A DNA stretch of 64,000 nt, from NCBI RefSeq assembly GCF_905475395.1, contig NC_058337.1, forward strand, positions 62,764,368 to 62,828,367, read 5' to 3'. Under the pieces are notes generated by a model that was not told the DNA's origin, ran no database searches, and saw only the letters and a list, made by a program, of their open reading frames with translations. The position numbers were made by a program, and so were the translations under genes. Positions 13,496 through 26,374 of the stretch are shown here, in pieces. The DNA comes from Chrysoperla carnea. Lineage: Eukaryota > Arthropoda > Insecta > Neuroptera > Chrysopidae. Position 1 is the stretch's first letter, and the number at the start of each line of letters is the position of its first letter.

Positions 13496-16400
13496 TAAAA
13501 GATCGCAAGGTTCCATTCGTTAACGTTATAATTTAATTTTAGATAATTCTGGCTTTTGGCTATATTTATTGTTAAAATAATATACTTGTTTTCATATGGA
13601 TTAATACAACATTCGAAGGAAAAAAAATTGTTCATTTAATTCAGAAAATGATTAAGGCCTTCAGACATCTAAATCAGGTATTTTTGGATATAATTGTCAA
13701 ACTGTGAAGAAAAATCCAACGATATCTCTTAAACGCTGAAAGGCTCTGAGTGTTTAGGTACAGTGAAACAACAAACGTTCGTATCTTGTGGTCAGTAAAA
13801 AAGCCTATATACATCAGATATATTTGATGGCACTAAGCATATTAAAAAATGTGTATTTTTCAACCATCAAATCCATCTGATATATAAGGGAGTGTCCCTT
13901 TTTTTTGTCCGGAAGTAACGGTGTTAACATCTCGAGTTAATGTTAACTGAGTGTAATCGAGTAAAAAAGTCTTTTATGAAAATAATTGAATACAAGTTCT
14001 TTAAAATCATCCATAAATTTTTCAACAGCATTCTTAAAAGCCACAGAATTTATACAATTTTTCGTGTAAATGTATGTGTGAATGTATTTCCGTTGTATTC
14101 ACGTTGCACATTCCATGTTGAATGAAAACAATTGAATGTAAATTAGGTATTTAAAGTGTTATACTTCTTCACATGAGAGTTACATAGATATTATTATTGA
14201 ATTAATTTATTTAATGGTCTATGTGAATATTGTGAGAAAAAAAAAACGAGATAACATAGAATTTAAAAAAATTAATTAAAATTTATAATGAAAAAAATTT
14301 AAGAAACAAAGACACAGAAATTACGATAATAATCTTTTGAGCTTAACTTTCAACTTTCTAAGTAAGGATATTGAAATTCTTATTCTCTGACAATATAAAT
14401 AAAAACTAAAAGGTAGATACTATACTACTTAAACTTTGACTGGTTCAAATTTTATAGTTTAGATGTATTTTGACCAAGAGTAAAAGTTTCACTCATGAAT
14501 TAAAACTGAGATGCAAGATTATATCTAAGATCCTATGACTGGGCAGTATTTCGATACAAATAGGAAAAAAGCAATCAATATATTTTAAATTTTAGAGTTT
14601 AACTTAGAAGTCATATCTGAGGTAGATAAATTTAGATTTACTCAATGTAAACCAATCATTCCTAAAGTCTCTCGATTTCGAGCAAGAAGGGTCCTTTATT
14701 AGCGAAAAGCTAAAGTGGATGTGAATGGGACGTTAATGGTGATAGATAGGGCCATTCATTAAAAAATAAGTATCATACACATGCAGCACATTCTATGTTT
14801 GCATTGTCATGAAAAAATATAAATTTAAAGTTGATTAATGTGTAAAAAAATACAATATAAAAAAACACTGGCAAAGTTGTGACTGAAAATTGTGCTCTTT
14901 ACAAAACAGAAAAAATTGGCAAAGGGAAACAAAAAAAGTGCAGTATTAGGTAGTACTCAATTTATTAATCTTTGCTCTTGCCAGTCAAACTCGATTGGAA
15001 ATTTTATATATCTATATAGAAAAAAATTTCTTGTATCTAACAATTTTTGGGAAGGTAATTTTATTATTTCATTAATTTTATTATTATTTTACTAGTTCGT
15101 GCTATTTTAAACAAATTTCTTTTAATTATAAACAAATTATTATTTATAAAGGGCAACTCATGTTAAATCTTGATCCGCTTCGGTGAAAGAACTACGGTTT
15201 CTCATTATTTCCTATATTAACGACGTTTTTTTTATCTATCAAAAATTTTGTGAGGTAAAGCAGGTTTAAATCCCTACAAGGTGGTGCTGTAAAAAGGTAA
15301 AAAGGTAAAAGCTACAAAAGTTGTTCTTTTTTGGAGTCAAATGCGGTACATACAGAAAGTAAATACTTTCGACTTGGGAATACAGAAAAAAGTTTTACTT
15401 ACTAAAGAATCAAAAATTTTGATTTTTGTGAAAATCTAAATTAAGTAGTTATATTCATATCCAAACTGCACCTCCAACATTTATTATTCCATTTGCGGTT
15501 GCTTGAAGCCAAAATGTTTATAAATATTCAATGAATCAATTGCCTTACAAACAAGACTCTGCAGGATAAATAAACTATTATTTTCCATGAATCATACATG
15601 TATATATTATGCCAATCAGCACGTCACATGGCTTTGGTGTATGTCCATAAAAACTTGAAAAAACATAAAACTACTAAAATAAAAATTACCTATAATTTTT
15701 ATATTAAAATCAAAATATTAAAATTTACAATCTCATCGTAACAAATACAACTAGTAATAAACAATAGGCCTTTGTCCTAAAATTTTTTTAATACTTCAAA
15801 AGACGTTCGTTATCGAACCAAAATCTCGTGAAAAATCTATTTTTGGATAGCATCAATAACTACGAAAATGAAAAGGATTTAAATTTACAAATAGAAAGAA
15901 AGGAAATTAACACTTGGTGACGCCATAACTTGCAATTGCCATAAAGACTACTTATTACTAGTTGTTTTGCAAGAATAAGATAGAAAAAATTATTTAATTG
16001 CTTATATCTTTTATTTTTATTAATCGATTTAAGTTTTAATTTCAGATCTTGTCATCTATTCTCGCACATTTTAATTTTTCAAGATTAGCAAGATTAGAAA
16101 CTATAAAAATAGTCTCACACAGTTCCAAAAATCTTTGAAACACTTAAAAAATCTTTTTATTTTTACTTTATGCTCTAAATAATAATTTCAAAATCAGTAT
16201 CGAATATTGGCTACTGGATAGTATAAAAAATATTGTCATAATTTGTGCCTGCAATGATTCTTGAAAAACAAAAAAAATTTATCTTTTAGCTAGTATCAGT
16301 CGGTTGAAATCGGTTTGAATTTGGTGGCTTTGTGACGAAATAAAATATTAACTATAGCTTTGATATCTGATAAAACGGCGGCATTGTCTTAAGTCTGCCT

Positions 16401-17014
16401 TGAATCACTTTAAATAGTAGAAAACTTTATGTTTATGACCAATTTTAGTGCCTATATTACAAATGCCGTTTTGATGCTATTTAAATCGAATATTTTTATT
16501 TTGCAATGGATACGTTTATTCGTTTCTATTAGGGGCCACTTCGTGACTAAGAGATCATGCGCTCACGCCATTTCTTGGTGCACAAGCAAGTGGAGAAAAG
16601 ATGTATCCACGTGAATTTTACGGCTGAATCAAGGATACAGCCTTAATTTTTTTTTTTTTTTTTTAAATAAAATAAATAAAATAATAATTAAAAGTGGGCA
16701 TTTTCTATGGGCTCTTAAATACCACATAATAACCTGAAATGATTTCCATAAAACAGTCAAATACCCTATTCTCCCCAGAAATCCACATGAATTGTGAGTT
16801 TAAAGTGATAAAATTTTTTATAAAATATTTTTCTATTTTAAAAATAACCTATTTGTTTAAATTTGTTCTATCCATATATATAATTTCATTTGTAATCTAA
16901 TAGGGGCAACTAGTATGGCGCTAACTGCACCCACTGCATTTATTTAAATTTGTGGTTTCTTTAAATGAATTTATGAAATAAATCAATTGACTTATAAATA
17001 AGGTGTTTTTTTAT
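13496..17014. other. No gene seen
   Basis: Apart from the hairpin at 13806-13887, only short chance frames and homopolymer runs. Confidence 0.55.
13806..13887. repeat. Hairpin, about 80 bases
   Basis: tatatacatcagatatattt then gatgg pairs with ccatcaaatccatctgatat then ata; the loop is itself partly palindromic. It sits downstream of the hAT-like fragment. Confidence 0.5.
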
Positions 17015-17503
17015 TTAAGGTATTTCCAGCATGAAAGCACTTGTCCTACACATTTTGCCTACTTTTTTCACAGACTCAGAATAATGTTAGCTATGAGATT
17101 CCGAAGTTTTATCGTTAGATCGCGAGATAATTAGCTGCAAAGAAAAAAAACTCTCTGTCCTCCCAGTAATTTTTGGAGATATTAAAAAATCCGCTCAACT
17201 AAGTTTTAAAAAAAGGAGGAAAAATTGAAAAAAAAAGTAAGAAAGTTGAAATAAATGTTTTTAGAATATAAAAAAATATCACCACGTCGTTTAGTTTTCG
17301 AGATGTTAATTTTGACGTAAATTATCAAAATTTTAAACTTAGGCATTAATTATCTCGTCTTTTAAATGGTCAAAATTTCTGAAACTTTGGGATTTAATAG
17401 TAGGTAAGCCCTATTCTTAATATCTGTGGAAAAATTCTGTCGAAAAGGGGGTTTTATAAGTTTTAGCATAGGAACTGCGAATATCATGCTGGAAATACCT
17501 TAA
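17015..17503. mobile_element. TIR element bounded by TTAA, 489 bases
   Basis: Both ends read TTAAGGTATTTCCAGCATGA going inward, a perfect 20-base match including the terminal TTAA. The interior has no long ORF. TTAA may be a target-site duplication (as in piggyBac-type insertions), or the duplication may be only TA. The ends lack the CCC start typical of piggyBac. Confidence 0.75.
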
Positions 17504-18689
17504 AAAATGATTGACAGAAATGTATTTTATGATAATCAGAATAAAATATTCGTATGTAGAAGAGCAAACTTTTAATAAATTATTTAAATTTATTCTATAA
17601 TATTTATAAATTATAAATCAAAATCAGTTCTTTTTTTTATAATTAAAAATCAAAGTTGATTAAAAACAAAAGTTGTATCTCTAAACTAAACTTGAGTAAA
17701 TATTAATAAATATATTATTTTATAAAAATAAAATGAGAGAGATAAAACATACTGAATTAATTTCCTACATCCATACAAGAATACAACTGAGTAAAGATAT
17801 ATAAGTAAGAAAACAACATTCTAGAATAAAATGGCTACCTATTACATAATTTAAAATATGGTAATATAAATCAAAATCAAAATGCAGTTAGTTAAAAGGT
17901 AAGAAAAACAAACATATACGCGTACCATTTAATACAAAGTGGTACTCATTATTATTGGTTTTAGTTATTCATGTTCAGTTTGACCGGTTTGCGTCCGAAG
18001 CAAGGAATCGCCGTGATTCGTTGTGCATGGACCATCGAAGCACAGAATATCGACTTGTTTCGGGGAAAAAGTAAAAATTATTGTTATTTGGAAGTTTAAA
18101 TGCTAAATTTATCTAAAAATTGCTATTTTCAACTTTCTAATTCTAAAATTCGGAAGCAGAAAGATAATTTGCCGGGAAAGAAATTTTTCCGCGAAAATGT
18201 TCGAATGATTTTCCGCGGTACCTACAAATAGCCAAAAAATATTATCCTACGTAAAATAATCAAACCTTTAAAGATCGTGTCCAAGCTTTCAAGTTTAACC
18301 TGAAAGGTTAAATAGAGAAAATATATTTGTTTATTCGCTCTGGCCAAAACTGCTCCAGAAAAGTTACTAAACAAGCCCCGAATGTCTTATGCGGTGATAT
18401 TGATATACTTTATGTGAACCTTACTGTATAATAGAATGGGTATACCAACATTTATGACTTCATATTATATATTATATTAACTATATATATATTAAAAATG
18501 TCAACAACTGACTTTGAGTATTCAAAAACCGGTGAGTGATTTAACATTAGGGTTTTTAAAAGCGGTTTTTTTTTATTTGTACGAAAAAAAAACACTGTTA
18601 ATCCGTTTTGTTGCGGTTTGTCAACAGTTTTCATTCAAATTAATTCAAACTTTGAATTTTGACAAAATTGTGAATAGTTCTAAATTTGA
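17504..18689. other. No gene seen
   Basis: AT-rich, with no repeat or coding signal that I can support. Confidence 0.5.
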
Positions 18690-19195
18690 CTAGGTTAGGT
18701 TAAGTTAGGTTAGACCAATACAGGCAGGCACTTCTTACCAGCTGACCTCTTAAGATAGAAATGAAGCATAAATTGTGAAGCCGACGAGCTTGCTAGCTAG
18801 ATACAAGCATCAATAAATAACCGGGAGTTCCATTTGTGAACTGGAAGTTGCTTCTCAAAGAGGATACCTTAAAAATAGCCAATCTTAGATGCAGAGAGGA
18901 TCGTACTTGTGGTACTACAAGACAGATATGGTCTGAGTACAACCATAAGCGTTCCGAAGATCATATATCACTTCCAAGGGCCTCTGTTAGCAAAGTTGTT
19001 GCGCCTATTACAGGGCACTGGGGTCGGGCGGCAGGCATGCTTAACGCCTGAGCCTGGCAATGTATCACGACGAATACAGGAGCTATCACAGTAGCGAAGA
19101 GGAGGAGACAATGTCTCATCTTCTCTGCCACTGCTCACCTCTTGCGATGAGGAGATGGACTTACTTTTTAGAGCGTGATTTTGTAGTTGTCGGGG
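18690..19195 (+). pseudogene. Second non-LTR retrotransposon 3' fragment, decayed
   Basis: Frames broken by at least two shifts read RASVSKVVAPITGHWGRAAG near 18977-19036, then EEEETMSHLLCHCSPLAMRR near 19098-19157. Together these match the pattern of a non-LTR ORF2 terminus: a TGH block, then a glutamate run and an HLLCHC knuckle. It is a different lineage from the copy near 6.6 kb. A TTAGGTTAGG-like run lies just upstream (about 18692-18712). Confidence 0.6.
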
Positions 19196-19296
19196 TTTCA
19201 CTTTTTGAATTTTATTTTATTTAAGTTATTTTGGGGATATAATTTCACAATAAAGTATAATAATGTATACATTTTTGAAATGTGCTTCTTAAGTTC

Positions 19297-19480
19297 TTTC
19301 GTTATTATATCAACACGGTGTTATTAAATAAAAAAAATTTTTGTTCATAACTTTTGTTCTCCAAAAGGCAATAAAATTCAATTTAATATGACGTCATGTA
19401 TAACCAGTAGGCGATAAGACGCTTTAAGCGATACCTCATTTGTCAAATTATGATAAGCAGTAATCATCGTCGGGGTAAAT
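19297..19480 (-). repeat. Second copy of the CCCCGAC family
   Basis: Reversed copy: cacggtgttatta at the left, cgatacctcatttgtcaaat near 19429-19448 and cgtcgggg at 19469-19476. Confidence 0.55.
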
Positions 19481-21594
19481 ATTTATTTCGATGAAAATTT
19501 TATATTCAATATTGAACCGTTATATACAGGTAGAATTTCTCAAATCAAGGCATTGCACATAACCAAGAATTTTAGAAAAATATCTTAAATGCATTAAAAA
19601 ATGTACTTTGACCCCCATTAAATTTAACATACATTTTCATATACACAAAAAATTCTGTAGACGTTCAAAGTCATGAACTTGGTCACCAGCATTTGCATAC
19701 TCAAAACCAACTTACTTGCTTACGATATAAATATAATTTAAAAAAAGTAAACAAGAAATTATTGAATCGAGTAATGAATTAATGCAACCTGTTAAACTAG
19801 AAAATTGTTTGTCTTTTAAGTCCTTTTGGATTTTTTTATTTTTGCAAAATGGTAATTACATATCACGACAAAAAAAAAACACATTTTTTCAACATTAGTC
19901 ATACTTTATATAACATTCAACACCAAAGGAAAATTACAACAGCTTTTAATTAAACAACAAAATTTAAACAGATTTTTGAATTTATTACGTTCTTTTTTTA
20001 AACCGAATGAATATAGACAGTAATGATGTAATGGCAGAATAAAATTTTTGAATACTCAAGTCTCTGGCGCAGAAGCTGCGTTAGTTAAACGAATTCTCCC
20101 AGAGGTTGAAAAAAAATAATCCATTTCTGGTTGTCTGTCCGTCTGTCTGTCAACACGATAACTCAAAAACAAAAAGAGATATCAAGATAAAATTTTTATC
20201 GCGTACTCAGGACGTAAAAAGTGAGATCTAATTCGTAAATGAGCAACATAGGTCAATTGGGTCTTTGGTCCGTAGGCCCATCTTGTAAACCGTTAGAGAT
20301 AGAACACAAGTTTAAATGTAAAAAATGTAAAAGTAATTGCCATGCTAACAAATGATATTCCGGTCAAGAAGACGAGTCGAAATAAATGCGTTTCTCAAAA
20401 AAGTCAATGTAAACTACTCAAACAATACTTGAGACAAATTTGCCCAATTCATTTCATTTGCCGAAAATTTTTGGAATGATACTATTAATATCATTTTTGA
20501 AAAATCATCCTTTATTCAATAAAACTTAAGTTGATAATCGTTTTGCTGTTTTTTTATTTTTATTTTTTAAATACATAGCGCATTAATTCAATTAATTAAC
20601 ATAAGTATGTTTCAAGGTTACTAACATATGTTATGTAAAATAATTATATACCAATATAATATTTATATTTATGTTTAATATAAGTCTTCCTGTGTTCACA
20701 GAATTTATAGGTAGGTAGTTACCCATTTTTATATACAAATAAATGAAATCCAGTGTCAAGATCTCACATGACCTCCAATGAACGGTATAAAAATGTTTAT
20801 TCAAAATGTTATTTTCTCCAATTTTATTTGTATTCTTTTTTATAAAATTGTGTAGGTGTCTGTAAGCAAGTTACATTAATTAGATAAATTCGTTATGTCA
20901 TATTCAGTCAGATAATTTCTATTTTCATTTTGATCTGTTTTAAATGGGGAATTTATGCGTGAAAGCGAAAATCAGCTGAAAAATTTCATTTAAAACAATT
21001 AAAAAAATGAACTTAATTAAAATTTGTGCATTTTAGTTTACATTTCAATGTAAATAGTTTTCTTTTTGAGCGTTTTCGTTTTGTTTTGCTTTTTTCAATG
21101 TTTATTTTGTCTTTCGTCTACATAAGAATAAAGCAAAATTTGTTTTCTTTTTTTTAAAACTTAAACTTTGCTACCACACTCAACAAACATATGTATTCTA
21201 TCCTCCCTGATACATCAGACATCAAGCAAATCCCTAATGTATATTAAATTTTCGATTTTCTTTACAATAGCTATTGCATTTTAAGAATGTATGTAGATAT
21301 CACTCCACTTTTACAGCTGTACTCATCGATCAAACTCCCGAAATTTATTCCCAACACCTCCGCCTTTCAAATTTCTAATTCGCTTCGTATTTTCGAATTT
21401 CGTAATAACATGTAGGATCGGCATCATTTAACTATATAGTCGTATTAGGATATCGTTTAAAGGCATTGATCAGCAAATTTTTATTTAATTAATTTCTAGC
21501 CTTTCTAATTTCTAGCATAAAAAATATCTTGCAAGTATTGTTTTCTGCGGTATTTGTTTTGATCAATGCTAAACTTGCTAAATTCAAGTTGAAC
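19481..21594. other. No gene seen
   Basis: Only the truncated repeat copy at 20110-20335 stands out. Confidence 0.5.
20110..20335 (+). repeat. Truncated GTCC-repeat family copy
   Basis: Starts at ccatttctggttgtctgtcc and runs through gtaaaccgttagagatagaa to aatgtaaaaaatg. Both terminal regions are missing. Confidence 0.6.
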
Positions 21595-22026
21595 AAGTGA
21601 AAACAAACAATTGACTGAGTTAACTGTTGAAATACCATACCATCTCACATAATGTTTCAAACAAAAGTTGTTTATTTTTTTATAAGGAACATTTTTATAA
21701 TTAACTTATTGTTCTTTCTCTAACGGTTTAGAAGATGGGTTCTACGGACCCAAGACCCAATTGACCTATGTTGACCTAGACATTTACGAACTCGACCTCA
21801 CTTTTTACGTCCTCAGCACGCTATAAAAATTTCAGGTTGATATCTCTTTTCATTTTTGATTAATCGTGATGACAGACGGACAGACAACCGGAATCGAGCT
21901 AAATATACGATTTTATGAACACCTGTACCAAAATTTTGTTGGTAGCATCAATATTTACAAGCGTTACAAACTTGGGACTATATTTAATATACCTTATATA
22001 TTTTTCATATACATGGTATAATAAAA
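21595..22026 (-). repeat. GTCC-repeat family copy, minus strand
   Basis: Both family ends are present in reverse: gtgaaaacaaacaattgact at the left and catatacatggtataataa at the right. The GTCC run is short (gacagacggacagac). Confidence 0.65.
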
Positions 22027-22864
22027 ACAAGTTTCCCGACCCTTTTACTATTTTTCCAGTGAAGCCCGATCACAGGGACAAAAACTATCAGTTTGCATGG
22101 AGGTAAAATTAGTAAAACCTTATCACTAACCAAATATTTACCAAATTTTATCTATATAGCTAATTTAATTTATACAATATTTGTACTTTATTCTCAAAAG
22201 TATCACAAATTGATTAAATAATTTATTTTACTTAGCCCTAATCATTTATTGATTATTGATAAACTGATTTTGAATTAATGCGGAAGAAATTATAAATATA
22301 TCCTTGCTATATATTTACTGTATGAATGCAAATGTTTTTTTTCATTTTGTGAATCGATCTCCCCATATGTTCTTACTGAAGTGTAAATTATATTCTCTTT
22401 ATCTTTTGAAGAATTAGTAAAGAAAATTGATGTTAACCGTGGTCCGTATAATGAAAATTAACTTTATCGATTTTCGCTTTTTCGACCACCAATACAATAT
22501 ACGTAATAACAAATTGAAAAAAACAAGTTTTACATTCAGTTTACACGATCTTCGCAAAAATGCTTTCAATCGAAATTTTTCTTTACTCTCAGAAACTAAA
22601 TTTCGCTTCTTAGTAACTGAGTCTACTTATTTATCCCCCCTTCTGTGATAAAGAAAGAAGAAGAATAGAAATCTGACTGCCACCACACTGTAGTAATTTT
22701 AGTAATAGCTATGTAAAGCTGATGAACGCCTTTTTTAAATGTAATTTCAGAAACCAACGTCAATATTTCTAATTAAAAAGAAGAATAAGTGATAGACTCA
22801 TTAGTAAATTTATTTAAAAATAGTTAATTTCTCAATCTAAGCTTCATTAAATTCATATAAATAT
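22027..22864. other. No gene seen
   Basis: The 73-codon frame at 22427 has no recognisable features and an AT-driven composition. Confidence 0.5.
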
Positions 22865-23160
22865 AAAGTAGGTTAGGTTAGGTTATATTGGCTGTCCACG
22901 AAGGACACACTTAGGCTATAGAGGCCATTGTGACACCATATATGTGTTTTACCACCTTTTCCGCTGATAATTTCATTTATCAGCTCCTCAATTTCAGAGG
23001 CTGAATGCACCTCCTTCATGCATATACCATGAACTACACCAGCCCATCACAACTATTAATTAAATTAATTTTGTTGCAACGGCAGGAATTGAACCCGCTA
23101 CCTTAAGCATACCGCGAACGGGATTGGTTACGCCTTAACCAACTGAGCTAATATGTTGGT
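22865..23160 (-). mobile_element. tRNA-derived SINE, minus strand
   Basis: The minus strand has a pol III A box (TAGCTCAGTTGGTTAAGGCG, ending near 23131) and a B box (GCGGGTTCAATTCC, near 23086-23099) spaced as in tRNA. A tRNA-unrelated body follows, and the element ends in a run of AACCT units at 22868-22884. The cloverleaf is poor and no acceptor stem closes, so this is a SINE head and not a tRNA gene. A diverged relative lies at 27495-27668. Confidence 0.75.
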
Positions 23161-23164
23161 AATT

Positions 23165-23255
23165 GAATAAATAAAAATTAACAAATAATGATGTGGGTGG
23201 CCTCTGTGATAAGGCGTATGCCATTAAAACGGAGGTTAAACCCCCATTATTATTA
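23165..23255 (+). mobile_element. Second tRNA-like SINE head, plus strand
   Basis: gtgggtggcctctgtgataa followed by ggaggttaaacccc has the spacing of A and B boxes. It points away from the minus-strand SINE next to it, so two pol III-like modules lie head to head. Confidence 0.45.
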
Positions 23256-25255
23256 TTTTCATATAAATAAGCTTTTTATTAACTAAAATATTCTGGAAGC
23301 AGTTGATTGTAAAATAAAAACCAGAACATATCGTGAATTGATTACGATTAAAAAATGGACAACATTTGAATGGCTTTCATATCCTTAAAGTCAATGTAAT
23401 CAATCAATCATGATGGAAACCATACTAATATAATCTCAATCATGTTGTATTCAATACTTTTAATCAACCAGCTCAGCGGAAGCAGAATACATGAGAAATT
23501 TACATTTTTTAAAACCTATGTCTGTAACATAATGAGATCAAACTAGATGCATTTTATAGTAATTTATTAAAACTCTATTTTCATTACTTCTTAATTGACT
23601 GAATTCCAACAATTTACCTGGGATCTCAAAAAATTTGGTAATGTTTCTCCACACCTCTATGAAAGGTTTTAATTATTAAACGCTTATGTGAATCAACTAA
23701 TAAAAATTATATTTACAAATTTTTCTTCTAAAATCATGTCTTTAAAAAACAAAAAAAAGAAAGTTTCCCCAAAAAATTTAATACAATACCCCATGAAGTA
23801 ATCGGAAAACAGAGAATAAATTGAGCGATTTTTATTCGTTATAACATTAACACAAATTGAAAAGCATAGTCTCAATTATAAAAATGAATCTTCTTAGTTT
23901 TCGACGTATATTTATAAAATGCGATAAAAATTATTTGTTTTCTTTTCAGGTGAAAATCATTTTTACACGTTTCATTTATTTCAATTCTGAAAACACTCTA
24001 AAGATTTTCTAAAAATCAAATTTTGATTTCGTGGTTCATAGTTCATACGTACCTACATCTTTTGACATATAACTAGCCAGATTTATAGGAATGCACGACT
24101 TGGTTACGGCTTATGAAAATTATAATGATTAAAATTACTATAATAGTTTACTTCACGATTAAAAAACATATGCTAATCATGCAACTGTATCTTTAAGACA
24201 TTATAATATTGATACAGAATTTGTATTATTAATATTAATTAATTTATTTGCATTTGTATGTTTTTGAAATACATTAATTAAATAGTATAAGAGACCGCAA
24301 TGTCTGTCTATTTTGGATATTATTTTGTGTTTGAAATTTGGAAGGAATAAAGTATATTGCGCATCTGGGAACGGTGGCGTTTACTGCATTTACTAGTGTG
24401 CAATACAGAATATATTTAAGGCAATTGTTAAATTTAAAATCATTTTAAGACAATTTTTTCAAATTATTTTTCATGCCGCCAGATATTTATCTAATAATCA
24501 CAAAAAATGTATCTAAATCAATTAAGAGTGGCTGTAATTTTAACATGATTTAGTTTTATAGCTGAAAAATGTAATTTAACTTTCCAGGCCGAAATTAGGA
24601 TGCTTTACTAGCGTGAATCCATCGTTAATTGATACAACTGCTCTCAGATGCAAGACGTAATTCATCTTTTCATAATTTCAATAAGGGAAGAAATATCCGA
24701 GATTTAGTCAGTTGTCCTAATATAAACTCTCGAAAACTTTCCCAGCCCTCATACTATAATTAATCTATTAAAATTGAACCCACTCCTAAGAAAAATGTAT
24801 TTCTTTCCAGCACAACACAAAATAATTCATTGCGCAAAATGTTTTTGATTATATCATCAGGTTGAAATAATAATTTTTTAATCAAATGAAGTCTTAGAAA
24901 TGAAATTAATAATTTTTTTTTAAATAAATTTAACCATGGTATAATTACGTGATACCTACATCCGCCTCTCCACTTTAAAAATGTCTGTCGAATATTATAG
25001 ATTTAGGCTAATCCATGATTAAAATATCCAGGTATAATGAAATATGTTATAATTACTATATACCGGGTAAATCAGAACAAATGGTTACTATTCGAGAGGC
25101 TAACAGAGCATCCCAAAACAAACACTTTGTTATAGTAAGAATGTTTCCAAAACGGTCGTCTTCGGAGCTACAGGCTTCAGGACTTTTTTTAAATTTGAAT
25201 CGAATCTGTCTCGTTTTTTAAAAAAATTTAAAAAAAAATGTTGTTGGTATTTTAA
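23256..25255. other. No gene seen
   Basis: AT-rich; nothing beyond chance frames. Confidence 0.5.
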
Positions 25256-25330
25256 TTAGGAACATTTTTGTAATTTAGAGTTGAGCTCTATCTCTAACTG
25301 TTTGTTAAAGATGCCCCTATTCGGATCTCA
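25256..25330 (-). repeat. GTCC-repeat family fragment
   Basis: aggaacatttttgtaattt and atctctaactgtttgttaaa align with the reversed right-middle part of the full copies (compare 21687-21735). Confidence 0.4.
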
Positions 25331-25800
25331 TGCATCAGAAACTTCTCGGATCTGACTTCTCGAAAAAATATTTTAAGCAAATGCTGTTGGTATTTTACAA
25401 GCATTTATTTAGTTTCACCTGTGCGTTGTTTGTAATCAAATCTTGCAAGTTCAATTTGACCCACTTCACGGTTTCCAATAGAAATGAAATTTTGCATGAA
25501 TACGTAAATCGAATGACACTGCATTTTTGTGGTAAGTACGAGCTGATTTTCCTATCACTTGCACCATATTTAATATACATACGTAGTTTATAGTTTTAAA
25601 ATTAAAGTTTTAATAAAAGGACGCGGTTTTATTTTAGTTACTTAAAAGTAGAAAATAAATTTTCTTATTAGTCACTTATATACTATTGTAAACACTTGAG
25701 GCACTCCGAATCATCCTTGATATTTTAAATTGAGCACGCCTAGCTTTTACAAATAGTCATGTAAGACCTATAAGACTTTTTAGAAAAATTATTTTATCAT
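25331..25800. other. No gene seen
   Basis: An 87-codon frame at 25330-25593 overlaps sequence continuous with the repeat fragment before it. It lacks support as a gene. Confidence 0.45.
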
Positions 25801-26374
25801 TTTTATTATACCATGTATATATGAAATATACATAGTATATTAAGTTTAGTCCCAAGTTTGTAACGCTTAAAAACAAAGATGCTAGGAAAAAAATTTTGTC
25901 ATAGGTGCTCAAAAAATCACCTAATTAGTCCATTTCCGGTTGTCCGTCCGTCCGTCCGTCCGTCTGTGGACACGATAACTCAAAAACGAAAAAAGATATC
26001 GAGCTGACATTTTTACAGCGTACTCAGGACGTAAAAAGTGAGGTCAAGTTCGTAAATGAGCATCATAGGTCAATTGGGTCTTGGGTCCATAGGACCCATC
26101 TTATAAACCGTTAGAGATAGAACAAAAGTTTAAATGTAAAAAATGTTCCTTATCAAAAATTAAACAACTTTTGTTTGAAACATTTTTTCGTAAACATCAC
26201 TGTTTTTTACCTGTGAGGGCGCCAATTAGGCGGAAATTTTATAATATGTACTATACTTGATTATCAGTTATGAATGTGTCACATGTTTGTATGTGTAATG
26301 TGATAAAGAAATCAACACTGACTATGCATGGTATTTCAACAATTAACTCAGTCAATTGTTTGTTTTCACTTGTT
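25801..26374 (+). repeat. GTCC-repeat family copy, plus strand
   Basis: Contains both family ends: the ccatgtatatatgaaatata hairpin at the left and caattgtttgttttcacttg at the right. The middle has gtccgtccgtccgtccgtct at 25945-25964. Confidence 0.7.

Noticed and set aside
22868..22884. TTAGGTTAGGTTAGG run as interstitial telomere
   Set aside because: Too short and joined to a SINE body; the unit is closer to GGTTA-type SINE tail repeats, and a similar run at 18692 precedes a LINE fragment.
23080..23155. Authentic tRNA gene on the minus strand
   Set aside because: A and B boxes are present, but acceptor and anticodon stems do not pair well, and the sequence continues into a repeat body.
25330..25593. 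87-codon plus frame as a gene
   Set aside because: Continuous with a repeat fragment, AT-driven composition, and an equally open antisense frame.
25945..25964. GTCCGTCC tract as a CRISPR-like or simple satellite array
   Set aside because: It is an internal tetranucleotide run of a dispersed repeat, and the genome is eukaryotic.
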